This document shows, one piece after another, positions 16,828 through 26,131 of a DNA stretch of 64,000 bases; within the stretch, counting starts at the first letter, position 1, and every line of letters begins with the position of its first letter. Made by a program: the position numbers and the translations under genes. The notes beneath the pieces are model-generated. The model searched no databases. It had not been told where the DNA came from and saw only the letters and a program-made list of their open reading frames with translations. The DNA is from an uncultured Dermabacteraceae bacterium (GTDB taxonomy: Bacteria > Actinomycetota > Actinomycetes > Actinomycetales > Dermabacteraceae). Where the stretch lies: positions 1 through 64,000 of the forward strand of contig CAMILZ010000001.1 in NCBI GenBank assembly GCA_946223075.1, written 5' to 3'.

Positions 16828-17856
16828 ATGGCCCGGAGTGAGCGAAGCCTCGGTGAGCTTGGCGAATCAGGCATTCTCGAGCGTCTTTTCCCTCTGTTCC
16901 AGCACGACGATGCGGCTGTGACGGTTGGCCCGGGCGATGATTGCGCCGTTGTGCGCTCCTCGGGAGAACTTGTGTTCACGACGGATGCGATGGTGGAGGG
17001 CTACGACTTCATTCTCGGAATTTCCGACCCCGTGAGCATCGGCCGCAAGGCCGCCGTGCAGAACCTCGCAGATGTCGCCGCGATGGGGGCGAAGCCGCGC
17101 TGGCTACTCACGACTGTCCTCGCCGATAAGGGCACTTCGATCACGGTTCTCGAAGGCCTTGCCGAGGGAATCGCACGTGAAGCTCACGGCGTCGGGGCCT
17201 CGGTCATCGGCGGAGACCTTGGCACGGCTCGTGAACTTACACTTTCGATCACGGCGATTGGCGAGCTCGCAAAACCCGGGTCGGCGGTGATGCGCTCGGG
17301 TGCGCGAACGGGGGATGTTCTCGCCGTGGGAGGCAGTGTCCTTGGGCTTAGCAGCGCCGGTCTCGCGCAGGTTCTCGGGAAGTCCGACGCCACCCTGCCC
17401 AATATCGACGCTATGGGCGACACGATCGTGCGGCTCGCGAAGCGCGCCTTCGCATGGCATCTCGCGCCCGAGCCCGCGATCTCAGCTGGCTGGGGTGCGG
17501 GGCGAAAGGCGAGCGCGATGATCGACATTTCCGACGGTCTCGTGCGCGATGCGAGCCGGATTGCCCGGGCAAGCGGCGTGAACCTCGACCTTTCATCTGC
17601 GGCGCTCGAGAGCGATCGCGCTCTCCTTGCGCCCCTCGCCGACGTTTTTGACGTGGATCCCATGGAATGGGTTCTCGGCTCGGGGGAGGAGCACCTCATG
17701 CTCGCAACATTCCCCGCGGCGACGTGGGCTGAAAGCGCCGAGGTGCGTGCAGAGTTCCGCAAAATCGGACACGTGACCCCTGGTGCGGGCGAAAGCAGTG
17801 TTCTCCTCGACGGTTCCCCGCTTTCGATGCACGGTTGGGACCATTTTTCCCTTTAG
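16828..17856 (+). CDS. thiL: Thiamine-monophosphate kinase
   Basis: Phosphorylates thiamine monophosphate to the active cofactor thiamine diphosphate. The 342-residue AIR-synthase-fold protein has GPGDDCAVV near residue 33 (metal/ATP site), QNLADVAAMGA near 76, GGDLGTA near 130, and DISDGLVRDASRIA near 232. The ATG immediately follows the acetyltransferase stop, so the two are co-transcribed. No other thiamine gene is in the window. Confidence 0.93.
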   Translation: MARSERSLGELGESGILERLFPLFQHDDAAVTVGPGDDCAVVRSSGELVFTTDAMVEGYDFILGISDPVSIGRKAAVQNLADVAAMGAKPRWLLTTVLADKGTSITVLEGLAEGIAREAHGVGASVIGGDLGTARELTLSITAIGELAKPGSAVMRSGARTGDVLAVGGSVLGLSSAGLAQVLGKSDATLPNIDAMGDTIVRLAKRAFAWHLAPEPAISAGWGAGRKASAMIDISDGLVRDASRIARASGVNLDLSSAALESDRALLAPLADVFDVDPMEWVLGSGEEHLMLATFPAATWAESAEVRAEFRKIGHVTPGAGESSVLLDGSPLSMHGWDHFSL

Positions 17857-17865
17857 GGTGGGAAG

Positions 17866-18525
17866 ATGCCTTCCATGCCGATCATGCCCATGAATCCCGG
17901 CCCCGGTTCGCCGGGGAAGTCCCAGTGGACCCGCAATCTCGAGCGAAACCCGAATCATTCCGAGTGGTATATCGAGCGCTGGGAGCGCATGCGCGAAGCG
18001 GGCAAGGACCTCGACGGCGAGGCGCGGATGATCGACGCGCTTGCCCCTCGGGGCGCGAGGATTCTCGATGCCGGGAGCGGAACGGGCCGCGTGGGCGCGG
18101 AGCTCGCGAGGCGCGGCCACGACGTTGTGGGGATCGACCTCGACCCGACTCTCGTGGCGTATGCGGAACGCACGTCACCCGGGCCGCGGTGGATCGTGGG
18201 TGATCTCGCGGAGTCCTGCGAGCTCCTTGGAGAGGAGTCCATCGCCTCGTTCGATGTCATTGTCGCGGCGGGAAATGTCGTGTCGTTCATCGCCGAGGGC
18301 GATAGGCGCCGCGTTCTTGAAAACTTCGCGAAGCTCGTGCGCCCCGGCGGCCGTGTCGTTGCAGGCTTCGGTACCGCACGCGGGTATTCGCTCGAGAGCT
18401 ATGTTGCGGATGCGTCCAGAGCCGGATTCGATGCCCCGCAGGTGTTCTCGACGTGGGATCTGCGCCCTGCAAGCGAAGACCCTGGCTTTGCGGTTGTGGT
18501 CTCGTCGATGGGGGTCCCGGAGTAG
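17866..18525 (+). CDS. Class I SAM-dependent methyltransferase
   Basis: A 219-residue methyltransferase with the SAM-binding glycine motif LDAGSGTGRVGAELA near residue 67, the acidic ribose-binding GIDLD near 90, and motif IV as DVIVAAGNV near 131. The substrate is unknown. Several Met codons near the start (17866, 17875, 17884) leave the true start uncertain. It follows thiL by 9 bases and is followed by a shared hairpin terminator. Confidence 0.82.
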   Translation: MPSMPIMPMNPGPGSPGKSQWTRNLERNPNHSEWYIERWERMREAGKDLDGEARMIDALAPRGARILDAGSGTGRVGAELARRGHDVVGIDLDPTLVAYAERTSPGPRWIVGDLAESCELLGEESIASFDVIVAAGNVVSFIAEGDRRRVLENFAKLVRPGGRVVAGFGTARGYSLESYVADASRAGFDAPQVFSTWDLRPASEDPGFAVVVSSMGVPE

Positions 18526-18607
18526 GGGCTTTGTCCCCGCGTGTGCCGATTTTTCCGTGGCTGTCGTGAGCGAGGGGCGCAGAACTCCGCTCATTGCGGC
18601 ATGCGAA

Positions 18608-18633
18608 AAGGACCTCCCCTGGGGGAGGTCCTT
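18608..18633. terminator. Strong hairpin terminator serving rpmB and the methyltransferase gene
   Basis: AAGGACCTCCCC and GGGGAGGTCCTT form a 12-bp perfect inverted repeat. On the minus strand it is followed by CTTTTC, so it is a good terminator for rpmB; it may also serve the plus-strand methyltransferase gene. Confidence 0.8.
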
Positions 18634-18666
18634 GTCAAAGCTTTCGCTCGGGCAGCGCCCGGATGC

Positions 18667-18858
18667 TCAGGCGGCGCGCTGAACCTTGCCGGCCTTGAGG
18701 CACGAGGTGCACACGTTGAGGCGCTTCGGGGTGCCGCCGATCACGGTGCGCACGGACTGGATGTTGGGGCTCCAGCGGCGCGAGGTGCGACGGTGCGAGT
18801 GGGAAACGCTCTTGCCGAAGCTCGGGCCCTTGGCGCAAATGTCACACTTGGAAGCCAC
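18667..18858 (-). CDS. rpmB: 50S ribosomal protein L28
   Basis: A 63-residue protein of the large ribosomal subunit. It starts ASKCDICAKGPSFGKSVSHS and ends with CTSCLKAGKVQR. The two CXXC pairs show the zinc-binding form of L28; many actinobacteria also carry a cysteine-free paralogue used under zinc limitation. The start is GTG 18858 with AGGAG upstream. A longer open frame to 19116 covers the recG upstream region and is not part of the protein. Confidence 0.93.
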   Translation of the reverse strand: MASKCDICAKGPSFGKSVSHSHRRTSRRWSPNIQSVRTVIGGTPKRLNVCTSCLKAGKVQRAA

Positions 18859-19072
18859 GGTGTTCTCCTGAATAATCGCTAACGTACTTGATCTTGTGCG
18901 CCGAGGCTCATGCAGCGGATCGAGCCGCGTGGCGCTGGGCAACCCCAAAAGCATAGCCCACTCGCGGGCGAAGAGCGATAGGGATCTGCCCATAACCCCT
19001 GTGTAGTCAGCCACACCAGCGTGGAGGGCGTGAAAGAATGCGGTGAGTACAGGCAGCGCGGAAGGAGCAAGC

Positions 19073-21331
19073 GTGGTGCAGGCGAAGTCCGACGGTTTCC
19101 CCGCGGGCCTCTTCACTCCGAAGGAGAGCGCTGCCGCGCGCGGCCTCGGGGCGCGAGACCTCGAGGACCTCGTGCGGATTCCGCCTCGCCGTTACGCCGC
19201 GCCCGGCCCCCTTCGCGACCTTCGACACTTGAGCGAAGGCGAAGACATCTCCGTCATCGTGACCGTCGAACGCACGCGCGAGCGCATGATGAAACACCGC
19301 AGGGGGACCCTCCTCGACGTGCGCGTGCGCGATGACGAGGGAGAGAGCATCCAGCTGACCTTCTTCCTCTTCAAGGCACACCTCGTGAGCTGGCACATGA
19401 GCCGTCTACGCGAGGGCACGCGGATCCTTGTGAGCGGAACCGTCTCGCGCTATCGAGGTGAGAACCAAATCGCCCACCCCGATTACGTGCTTCTCGCGGA
19501 GAACCCTTCTGCGGAGGAAGAGCGCGATATTGCGAAGGCGCTCGAGCCAGCTCCCGTGTACCCCCTTCGAGGCTCGGTTACGCAAAAGTTCATGCGCGCG
19601 GTTTTCGCCAAGGCGTTGAGACACGCGAGCGACCTTCGCGAAGTGATCCCCGCGGCGATCAGGCGCGAGCGCGACTTGCCGAGCATTCACGAAGCTGCGC
19701 GGCTCCTTCACGCACCGCACGAGAGCGCGGATATTGAGCGGGCCCTGCGGTATTTCCGATTTGAAGAGGCTTTCATTATCCAGTCGATCTTCGCGAGGCG
19801 CAGGGCCCAGGATGTCGCGGATTCCGCGCCGACCCTCGCGACGTACGGGGACCTCAGCCGTGCCCTCGACGAGCGCCTGCCGTTCCAGCTCACGTCGTCG
19901 CAAGAGGAGGTTGGGGAGCAGATCGCCGAACGGATCGCCGAGTCGCATCCCACGTCGCTGCTCCTCCAGGGCGATGTGGGCTCAGGCAAGACTGTCGTCG
20001 CGTTGCGTGCCATGGCGCGCGCTGTCGATTCCGGGTACCAGGCGGTGCTACTCGCGCCCACCGAGGTGCTCGCTCGTCAGCACTACGCGACGATCACGAC
20101 GATGCTCGGCGACCTCGCGCGTCGCGGCCATCTCGATGCCCATAGCGCAGCCACGCGCGTGAGGCTTCTCGTGGGGGCCCAGAAGGCTTCCGAGCGCCGC
20201 GAGAGCCTCCTCGACCTCATGAGTGGTGAGGCGGGTATCGCCGTGGGCACCCACGCGCTTTTATCCGAGAGCGTTGATTTCTTAAAGCTCGGCCTTGTGA
20301 TCATCGACGAGCAACACCGCTTCGGCGTGGATCACCGCCGCCAGCTTCGCTCCAAGGGACCGGGGGAGCTTCGCCCACACATGATGGTCATGACAGCGAC
20401 GCCCATTCCCCGCTCCGCGGCACTCGCACTCGTGGGCGACCTCGATTCACTGACGCTCAAGGGACGCCCGCGCGAAGGCACGGAAGTCTCGTCGTTCGTC
20501 GTTCCTCTTGGAGACGACGCATGGCGCGAGCGCATGTGGGAGCGCGCGCTCGAAGAGATCCGCGCGGGGCGCCAAGCGTTTGTGGTGTGTCCGCGCATCG
20601 ATCCTGATGAGGTGAGTGAGGTGAGCGAGGCGGAGGCGCTTGGCGGTCCTGGCGACCCTTCCTTGCTCGCCCTCGGACCCGAGCACCCGCTCCACGCGGT
20701 TACCCCGACGCTCGACATGCTCCGCGCGAAGCTGGGGTTCGATTCCCTCCGCATCGAAGAGCTGCACGGCAGGCTCCCGAGCGACCTCAAACGCGAGCGC
20801 ATGGAGGCCTTCGCCGCCGGCGAGATCGACATGCTCGTGGCAACCACGGTCATCGAAGTGGGCGTCGACGTGCCGAACGCGAGCGTCATGATCGTGCTCG
20901 ATGCCGAACGCTTCGGCCTCGCCCAGCTCCATCAGCTTCGCGGTCGAATCGGGCGCGGCAGCCATCCCGGCATAGCCTTCTTCGCGACGCAATTTGGGCG
21001 GGGGAGCGCCCAGCACGGCGGGCTCACGGAGCTCGCGGAAACGACGGATGGTTTCGCCCTCGCCGAGCTCGACCTTGAGCGTCGCGGAGGCGGCGATCTC
21101 GTGGGCGATATCCAATCGGGCACGTCCGTTGCCGTGCGCTTCCACGACATTGGCCGCGACGCGCGCATGATTCTCGAGGCGCGCGAAGATGCGCTCGTGA
21201 CGGAGGCCCTTGCACGCGGCTCCCTCACGACGAGCAGTCTTGCGCCGCCCACCCCGAGCGAACACGACGCTCTCGATGCCGCGATCGCGCGCCACAGCGC
21301 CCGCGGAGTCGACGACCTCGAAAGGAGCTGA
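19073..21331 (+). CDS. recG: ATP-dependent DNA helicase RecG
   Basis: Double-stranded DNA translocase that remodels stalled replication forks and branched recombination intermediates. The 752-residue protein has an N-terminal OB-fold wedge domain (about 60-200) and two helicase domains: Walker A GDVGSGKT, the RecG-type DEQHRFG box, MTATPIPRS, ATTVIEVGVDVPNA, and QLRGRIGRG. The GTG at 19073 is chosen because AAGGAG lies 5 bases before it; an in-frame GTG at 19043 is possible but has no ribosome binding site. rsmD follows after 2 bases. Confidence 0.94.
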   Translation: MVQAKSDGFPAGLFTPKESAAARGLGARDLEDLVRIPPRRYAAPGPLRDLRHLSEGEDISVIVTVERTRERMMKHRRGTLLDVRVRDDEGESIQLTFFLFKAHLVSWHMSRLREGTRILVSGTVSRYRGENQIAHPDYVLLAENPSAEEERDIAKALEPAPVYPLRGSVTQKFMRAVFAKALRHASDLREVIPAAIRRERDLPSIHEAARLLHAPHESADIERALRYFRFEEAFIIQSIFARRRAQDVADSAPTLATYGDLSRALDERLPFQLTSSQEEVGEQIAERIAESHPTSLLLQGDVGSGKTVVALRAMARAVDSGYQAVLLAPTEVLARQHYATITTMLGDLARRGHLDAHSAATRVRLLVGAQKASERRESLLDLMSGEAGIAVGTHALLSESVDFLKLGLVIIDEQHRFGVDHRRQLRSKGPGELRPHMMVMTATPIPRSAALALVGDLDSLTLKGRPREGTEVSSFVVPLGDDAWRERMWERALEEIRAGRQAFVVCPRIDPDEVSEVSEAEALGGPGDPSLLALGPEHPLHAVTPTLDMLRAKLGFDSLRIEELHGRLPSDLKRERMEAFAAGEIDMLVATTVIEVGVDVPNASVMIVLDAERFGLAQLHQLRGRIGRGSHPGIAFFATQFGRGSAQHGGLTELAETTDGFALAELDLERRGGGDLVGDIQSGTSVAVRFHDIGRDARMILEAREDALVTEALARGSLTTSSLAPPTPSEHDALDAAIARHSARGVDDLERS

Positions 21332-21333
21332 AC

Positions 21334-21915
21334 ATGCCCCGCATTATTGCCGGAAGGCTCGGTGGGCGCACCGTTCCCTCCCCTCCCACGAACCGCACGC
21401 GGCCTACGAGTGATCGCGTGCGCGAATCGATGTTTTCGAGGCTCGAGTCCTGGGGCGTCGTTGAGGGTGCCACGGTCCTCGACCTCTTCTCGGGAACCGG
21501 CGCACTCGCCTTCGAGGCCCTCTCTCGCGGCGCCTCCTTCGCCGTCCTGGTCGAAGCGCACCGGCCCACGGCGAAGGCCATCAGCGAAGCCGCCCGCACG
21601 CTCGGACTCGCGAGAGAGCTCAGGGTCGAGTGCGGCCAGGCAAGTGTCGGACCCCGGCCCGAAGGGCCCTTCACCCTCGTGTGTGCTGACCCGCCCTACG
21701 CCGTTGCCACCGAAGAACTCGCGCGCCTCGTGACCGGGCTCGGGGAAGCCGGCCAGCTCGCTGATGAGGCGACGATCGTGCTCGAACGCTCCGCTCGGAG
21801 CGAACCGACACCGCTGCCCGAACACTTCGTGGGCGAGGGCCACCGCGATTTTGGCGACACGAGAGTCGAATACTTCACCTACCTCGACCCTGCGATCACC
21901 GAGGCGAGCCGGTAG
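21334..21915 (+). CDS. rsmD: 16S rRNA (guanine966-N2)-methyltransferase
   Basis: Methylates G966 of 16S rRNA in the small ribosomal subunit. The 193-residue protein starts with RIIAGRLGGR, followed by TRPTSDRVRESMFSRL, the SAM loop LDLFSGTGALAFEAL near residue 50, and the catalytic DPPY motif (CADPPYAVA) near 118. It forms the conserved pair with coaD. AAAGGAG precedes the ATG, and recG ends just upstream, so the two are probably co-transcribed. Confidence 0.92.
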   Translation: MPRIIAGRLGGRTVPSPPTNRTRPTSDRVRESMFSRLESWGVVEGATVLDLFSGTGALAFEALSRGASFAVLVEAHRPTAKAISEAARTLGLARELRVECGQASVGPRPEGPFTLVCADPPYAVATEELARLVTGLGEAGQLADEATIVLERSARSEPTPLPEHFVGEGHRDFGDTRVEYFTYLDPAITEASR

Positions 21916-21918
21916 GCT
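21913..21918 (+). promoter_or_regulatory. Candidate -10 box of coaD overlapping the rsmD stop
   Basis: TAGGCT begins with the rsmD stop codon and lies exactly 6 bases before the coaD ATG at 21925. No Shine-Dalgarno sequence is present, so coaD may be read from a leaderless mRNA besides readthrough from rsmD. Confidence 0.4.
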
Positions 21919-21924
21919 TAACGC

Positions 21925-22440
21925 ATGCTCACCGCGCTCATTCCGGGCTCCTTCGACCCGTTCACGCTCGGCCACCTCGATCTCGTGAGGCGCGCGCATG
22001 CGCTTAGCGATCGCGTCGTCGTCGCCGTCGCCCACAACCCTCACAAGAGCGCGCACATCCCCTTCGATGCGCGCTGCGAAGCGATTCGCGAAACCCTCGA
22101 AACCGAAGGGCTCGCCGATAGGGCGAGCGTGGAAGCGCTGCCCGCCGGCCTCCTTGTGGAAGGCGCGAAGAAGCTCGGCGCGACCCACCTCATCAAGGGG
22201 CTCAGGAACGCCCAGGACCTCGCGTACGAGGAGCCCATGGCGCGGGCCAACATGGATCTCGGCGGGCTGGACACGCTTTTCCTGCTGACCGATCCCGCGC
22301 TCGCGCACGTCTCGAGTTCGCTTGTGCGAGAGATCCACTCACTCGGTGGTGAGATTACGCAGTATCTTCCTGCCCCCTCCGCTCGCGCACTCGAGGCCGC
22401 ATATGCCGATTCCGCCGCAGACTCAAAGGAGCACTCATGA
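21925..22440 (+). CDS. coaD: Phosphopantetheine adenylyltransferase
   Basis: Adenylates 4'-phosphopantetheine to dephospho-CoA, the penultimate step of coenzyme A synthesis. The 171-residue nucleotidyltransferase has the PGSFDPFTLGHLDLV motif at residues 7-21 with the HxGH-like TLGH, KGLRNAQDLAYE near 93, and SSSLVREI near 132. It is slightly longer than the usual 160 residues because of a C-terminal tail. It overlaps yceD by ATGA. Confidence 0.95.
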   Translation: MLTALIPGSFDPFTLGHLDLVRRAHALSDRVVVAVAHNPHKSAHIPFDARCEAIRETLETEGLADRASVEALPAGLLVEGAKKLGATHLIKGLRNAQDLAYEEPMARANMDLGGLDTLFLLTDPALAHVSSSLVREIHSLGGEITQYLPAPSARALEAAYADSAADSKEHS

Positions 22441-23060
22441 CCGACATGAAGGGCCGGCGCTCGGAGCGCCCCCACAACAAGAAAGATGCCCAGGCCGAGA
22501 AGCCATTCAACGCGGGCCTCGATCTGGAGATCGACGCGGTCGACCTCATTCACAAGATCGGCTCGCAACGAAGCATCACCCGCACCGCCACATCCCAGCA
22601 GCCCGTGGGCGACCCCGAATTCGCCGTCAGGCCCGGAGATGAGATCGAGGTTGAAGCGAGCCTCGAATCGGTTGACGAAGGCATTTATGTCACGGGCACG
22701 GCGAGCGCCGATGTGCACGCCGAATGCTCGCGCTGCCTCGACCCCGTTGAGGAGCACCTCGATGTGCGATTCGACGAGCTCTTCACCTATCCCGAAAAAG
22801 TTCCCGCGGAACTCGAAGAAGAGGACGTCCCCGTTCTCGAAGCCGACGTGATTGACCTCGGCCCCCTCGTGCACGATGCCTTCGCGATGGCCGCTCCCTA
22901 CCAGCCGCTGTGCCGGGAAGACTGCCCGGGTCTGTGCCCGCAGTGCGGCATGCGCATGGAGGACGATCCCGAGCACGAACACGTGGTGTACGACCCGCGC
23001 TTTGCCGCGCTCGCCGGCTTCCTCGAGAACGATGCGGAGAGCGAGGGCGGCGAGAAGTGA
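22437..23060 (+). CDS. yceD: YceD family (DUF177) protein
   Basis: A 207-residue soluble protein of the YceD/DUF177 family, linked in other bacteria to 23S rRNA accumulation and to the ribosomal L32 gene. A first cysteine pair stands in CSRCLDPVEEHLDV, and a second cluster is CREDCPGLCPQCG near residue 160, probably a metal site. The gene overlaps coaD (ATGA) and rnc (GTGA). The usual partner rpmF, coding for L32, is missing between this gene and rnc. Confidence 0.85.
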   Translation: MTDMKGRRSERPHNKKDAQAEKPFNAGLDLEIDAVDLIHKIGSQRSITRTATSQQPVGDPEFAVRPGDEIEVEASLESVDEGIYVTGTASADVHAECSRCLDPVEEHLDVRFDELFTYPEKVPAELEEEDVPVLEADVIDLGPLVHDAFAMAAPYQPLCREDCPGLCPQCGMRMEDDPEHEHVVYDPRFAALAGFLENDAESEGGEK

Positions 23061-23806
23061 GCCGCAAGAGCAAACGGAAGGCCGTACCCCATCTTGAGGA
23101 TCGCTCAGGGCTCCTCGCCTCGCTTCCGCTGCACGGTGAGCTTGATCCGGACCTGCTCGACCTCGCGCTCACGCACCGCTCGTACAGCTTCGAGCACGAT
23201 GGATGCCCGCAAAACGAGCGCCTCGAGTACCTTGGCGACGCCGTTTTGAGCCTCGCCGTCGCCGATCACCTCTACCGCGCGTTTCCCGAGGCGCCGCAGG
23301 GCTCGCTCTCGCGCCGCCGCTCGACGGTCGTGAGCACGAGGGCTCTCTCGCACATCGCACGCCTGCACAACCTCGGCGCCTACCTCAAGCTCGGCAAGGG
23401 CGAGGCGCTCACGGGCGGCCGTGACCGCGATTCCGTTCTCGAAGACGCGGTTGAGGCGATCATCGGCGCCGTGCACCTTAGTCTCGGCGCGGAAGCAGCT
23501 CGCGTGTTTGTGCTTGAACTTCTTTCGCCGATCCTCGACGACGACACGTTCATGCTCGGTGCCTTTGACTACAAGTCGCGTCTCCAAGAAATCGGTGCGC
23601 TCCTCGGCGCCGTTCCCACCTACACCTATGAAGAGTGGACCGAAGGCGACGCCGAACACTTCCGCGCGCACGTAAGCGTAGGAGAATCGCTCGCGGGCAC
23701 GGGCGAGGGCACGAGCAAGAAGGGCGCTGAAATGGAGGCCGCCCGCCGCGCCGTTCTCGCGTACTACAGCGCACGCGGCGAAACCTTCACGATGTTCGAG
23801 GACTGA
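23057..23806 (+). CDS. rnc: Ribonuclease III
   Basis: Double-strand-specific endoribonuclease for rRNA and mRNA processing. The 249-residue protein has the catalytic signature ERLEYLGDAVLSL near residue 55, the second metal-binding segment VLEDAVEAIIGAVHL near 127, and a C-terminal double-stranded RNA-binding domain (about 170-240) with DYKSRLQEI at its start and GTSKKGAEMEAAR near its end. The GTG at 23057 overlaps the yceD stop. The open frame upstream of it is the shadow of yceD. Confidence 0.94.
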   Translation: MSRKSKRKAVPHLEDRSGLLASLPLHGELDPDLLDLALTHRSYSFEHDGCPQNERLEYLGDAVLSLAVADHLYRAFPEAPQGSLSRRRSTVVSTRALSHIARLHNLGAYLKLGKGEALTGGRDRDSVLEDAVEAIIGAVHLSLGAEAARVFVLELLSPILDDDTFMLGAFDYKSRLQEIGALLGAVPTYTYEEWTEGDAEHFRAHVSVGESLAGTGEGTSKKGAEMEAARRAVLAYYSARGETFTMFED

Positions 23807-23813
23807 GCACCGA

Positions 23814-24776
23814 ATGCCCGAACTTCCCGAAGTCGAGGTCGTGCGGCGCGGTCTCGAACCCTTCGTGGCCCGTCGCGTGATCGAGCGGGTTGAAGTACGC
23901 GAGGCCCGCTCGCTTAAGCGTCACGAGGGCGGCGTGAAAAGCTTCGTGGGCGCTCTCGAGGGGCGCGAGATCCGGGAGATTGCGCGCAGGGGCAAGTTCC
24001 TGTGGGCCACCCTTTCCGACGCCGGCCACGCTCCATTGGATCCGCCTTCCTTCGGGGAAGCCCTCGTGATGCATCTAGGTATGAGCGGCCAGCTTCGCGT
24101 GCACGCGGGAGAGAACACCTATGCCACGCAACCGTCGGAAGTTCCACCGAGCGAAGGTCCCGCGAGCGATCCGGAAAAACACCTGCGCATCCGGTTGCAC
24201 GTGGCGGGAGGCACCCGAATCGACTTCCTCGACCAACGGATCTTTGGCGGGATGCATGTGAGCCCGCTTGTCCCGACCACCGATGGTCGCGCGGCAGGCG
24301 TTGGCACGGACCTCCCGCTCATACCGTCCAGTGCCTCACACATCGCCCGCGATCTTCTCGATCCCGACCTCAATGAGGCCGATCTCGTGCGTCGAATTCG
24401 CACGCGCCAGGCACCCATTAAATCTGTCATTCTCGACCAAGCCACGGTGAGCGGAATTGGCAATATTTATGCCGACGAGGCGCTGTGGGAGGCGCGGCTG
24501 CATTTCGCGCGAGCCGCGAGCGGAATTTCGAGCCGCAAGATTCGCGAACTGCTCACGGCATGCCGCGGGGTTATGCAGCGCGCCCTCGAGGTGGGCGGAA
24601 CGAGTTTCGACGCGCTCTACGTCAACGTCGATGGGCGCAGCGGATACTTCGCGCGATCACTCAAGGCCTACGGTAAGCACGGCACGCCGTGCCCACGCTG
24701 CGGCCGCGCCCTCGTACGAGTCCAGTTTCAAAACCGTTCGAGCCATCTCTGCCCCTACTGCCAGCGGCCGCGCTAG
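23814..24776 (+). CDS. mutM: Formamidopyrimidine-DNA glycosylase
   Basis: Base-excision repair glycosylase/AP lyase removing 8-oxoguanine and formamidopyrimidines. The 320-residue enzyme begins MPELPEVEVVRRGL with the catalytic proline and glutamate, has the helix-two-turn-helix around GIGNIYADEALW near residue 215, and ends with a zinc finger (CPRCGRALVR then CPYC). An insert around residues 100-125 is longer than in most homologues. It follows rnc by 7 bases and overlaps the convergent chrA stop by 4 bases. Confidence 0.94.
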   Translation: MPELPEVEVVRRGLEPFVARRVIERVEVREARSLKRHEGGVKSFVGALEGREIREIARRGKFLWATLSDAGHAPLDPPSFGEALVMHLGMSGQLRVHAGENTYATQPSEVPPSEGPASDPEKHLRIRLHVAGGTRIDFLDQRIFGGMHVSPLVPTTDGRAAGVGTDLPLIPSSASHIARDLLDPDLNEADLVRRIRTRQAPIKSVILDQATVSGIGNIYADEALWEARLHFARAASGISSRKIRELLTACRGVMQRALEVGGTSFDALYVNVDGRSGYFARSLKAYGKHGTPCPRCGRALVRVQFQNRSSHLCPYCQRPR

Positions 24777-25990
24777 AGGAGTGCGAGGAGTATCCCGCCC
24801 GCAGCTCCGAATATCACCACGACCCACGGTGGCAGCTTCCATGAGTGCACGAGAGCGAAGCATGCGAGCGCGAGGCAAAAAGGTCCGGCGCCGGTAATGG
24901 CGGTCGTGAAAACGGGGGAGTAGAGGGCGGCAGCGAGGATCCCGACGACCGCGGCGTTCGCCCCGCGCATGGCGGACCGTGCCCACGTGAGAGTGCGGAA
25001 ACGGTCCCACACGGAAAGAACCCCGATCAGGAGCAGGAATCCCGGCGCAAAAATTGCGGCGAGAGCGAGTACCGCACCGACCAGGCCTCCCGGTCCCGTG
25101 TTCGAGGTCGCGCCGAGATATGCCGCGAAGCTGAAGAGCGGGCCGGGAACCGCTTGGGCCGCGCCGTAACCCGCGAGAAAATCTGATTCACTCACCCAGC
25201 CGGGCTCGACGACGCCGGACTCGAGAAGCGGTAAAACCACGTGCCCACCCCCGAAAACGAGAGCACCCGCACGGGAGAAAGCATCAGCGATCCGCAGACC
25301 GTCGTTGCCCGTAGCGTGGGTGAGAAACGGGAGACCGAAAAGAAGCCCCGCGAAGAGAACAAGCGCGAGCACGCCAGCGGCGCGACCTACCGGAAAGCGA
25401 GGAGAGTTCAGGGGAGCAGAAGTTTCGGACCTGCATAGTGCCAAGCCCGCAAGCACACCACAGCCGATCGCCAACACTTGGCCCGCTGCTCCGGCGAACA
25501 CCAGAGCAAGGCACGCGGCGACCACGGCGATCGACGCTCGCCTCGCATCGGGTGTGAGAGAGCGGGCCATACCGAGAACAGCATGAGCGACGATCGCGAC
25601 CGCGGCAATCACGAGCCCCGTGAGGATGCCCGCGCCGACCGTCCCGGAAAAGAACGAGATACCGTACGCGAGCGCGAGCATGAGCACGGCCGACGGAAGG
25701 GTGAAGGCCGCGAAGGCGGCGATAGCACCACGATAGCCCGCGCGTTGTAACCCGAGCGCGAACCCGACCTGGCTCGAGGCGGGCCCCGGAAGGAATTGAC
25801 ACAGGGCGACAAGATCCGCGTACTCCTCATCGCTCATCCAGCGTCGCTTATCGATCAACTCCGAACGGAAAAAACCAAGATGGGCGGTGGGGCCGCCAAA
25901 GGAAGTGACGCCAAGTGTGAGGAACGCGGCGAATACTTCCCAGACGGAGCCGCGAGGGTGAGAGGCAGCGGCACCGGGTGTCGTCGTCAT
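24773..25990 (-). CDS. chrA: Chromate (CHR) family transporter, two-domain form
   Basis: A 405-residue integral membrane protein made of two homologous CHR domains. The first has TSFGGPTAHLGFFRSEL and CQFLPGPASSQVG; the second repeats the pattern as FGGGHVVLPLLES and AAQAVPGPLFSFAAYLG. Long-chain CHR proteins export chromate, often by exchange with sulfate, but many have no proven substrate, so chromate resistance is not certain. The ATG at 25990 starts the protein; a further in-frame ATG at 26011 exists. The gene stands alone on the minus strand between mutM and the response regulator. Confidence 0.88.
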   Translation of the reverse strand: MTTTPGAAASHPRGSVWEVFAAFLTLGVTSFGGPTAHLGFFRSELIDKRRWMSDEEYADLVALCQFLPGPASSQVGFALGLQRAGYRGAIAAFAAFTLPSAVLMLALAYGISFFSGTVGAGILTGLVIAAVAIVAHAVLGMARSLTPDARRASIAVVAACLALVFAGAAGQVLAIGCGVLAGLALCRSETSAPLNSPRFPVGRAAGVLALVLFAGLLFGLPFLTHATGNDGLRIADAFSRAGALVFGGGHVVLPLLESGVVEPGWVSESDFLAGYGAAQAVPGPLFSFAAYLGATSNTGPGGLVGAVLALAAIFAPGFLLLIGVLSVWDRFRTLTWARSAMRGANAAVVGILAAALYSPVFTTAITGAGPFCLALACFALVHSWKLPPWVVVIFGAAGGILLALL

Positions 25991-26131
25991 AGTGCCATCG
26001 TAAAAGCACATGGGCGCGCATGTCGCCCATGTTCAAAATCGCCGTTTTGCGCGGGCATTTGGTCCCTGTTCGGCTAAGATGTCCAGGTAGTGACTGTGAC
26101 GACCCCGATCAACCGAACTGGAGAGAAACGC

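Noticed and set aside
24773..25990. Chromate resistance island together with the response regulator.
   Set aside because: No other metal-resistance gene or mobile feature is nearby, and base usage matches the surrounding chromosome.
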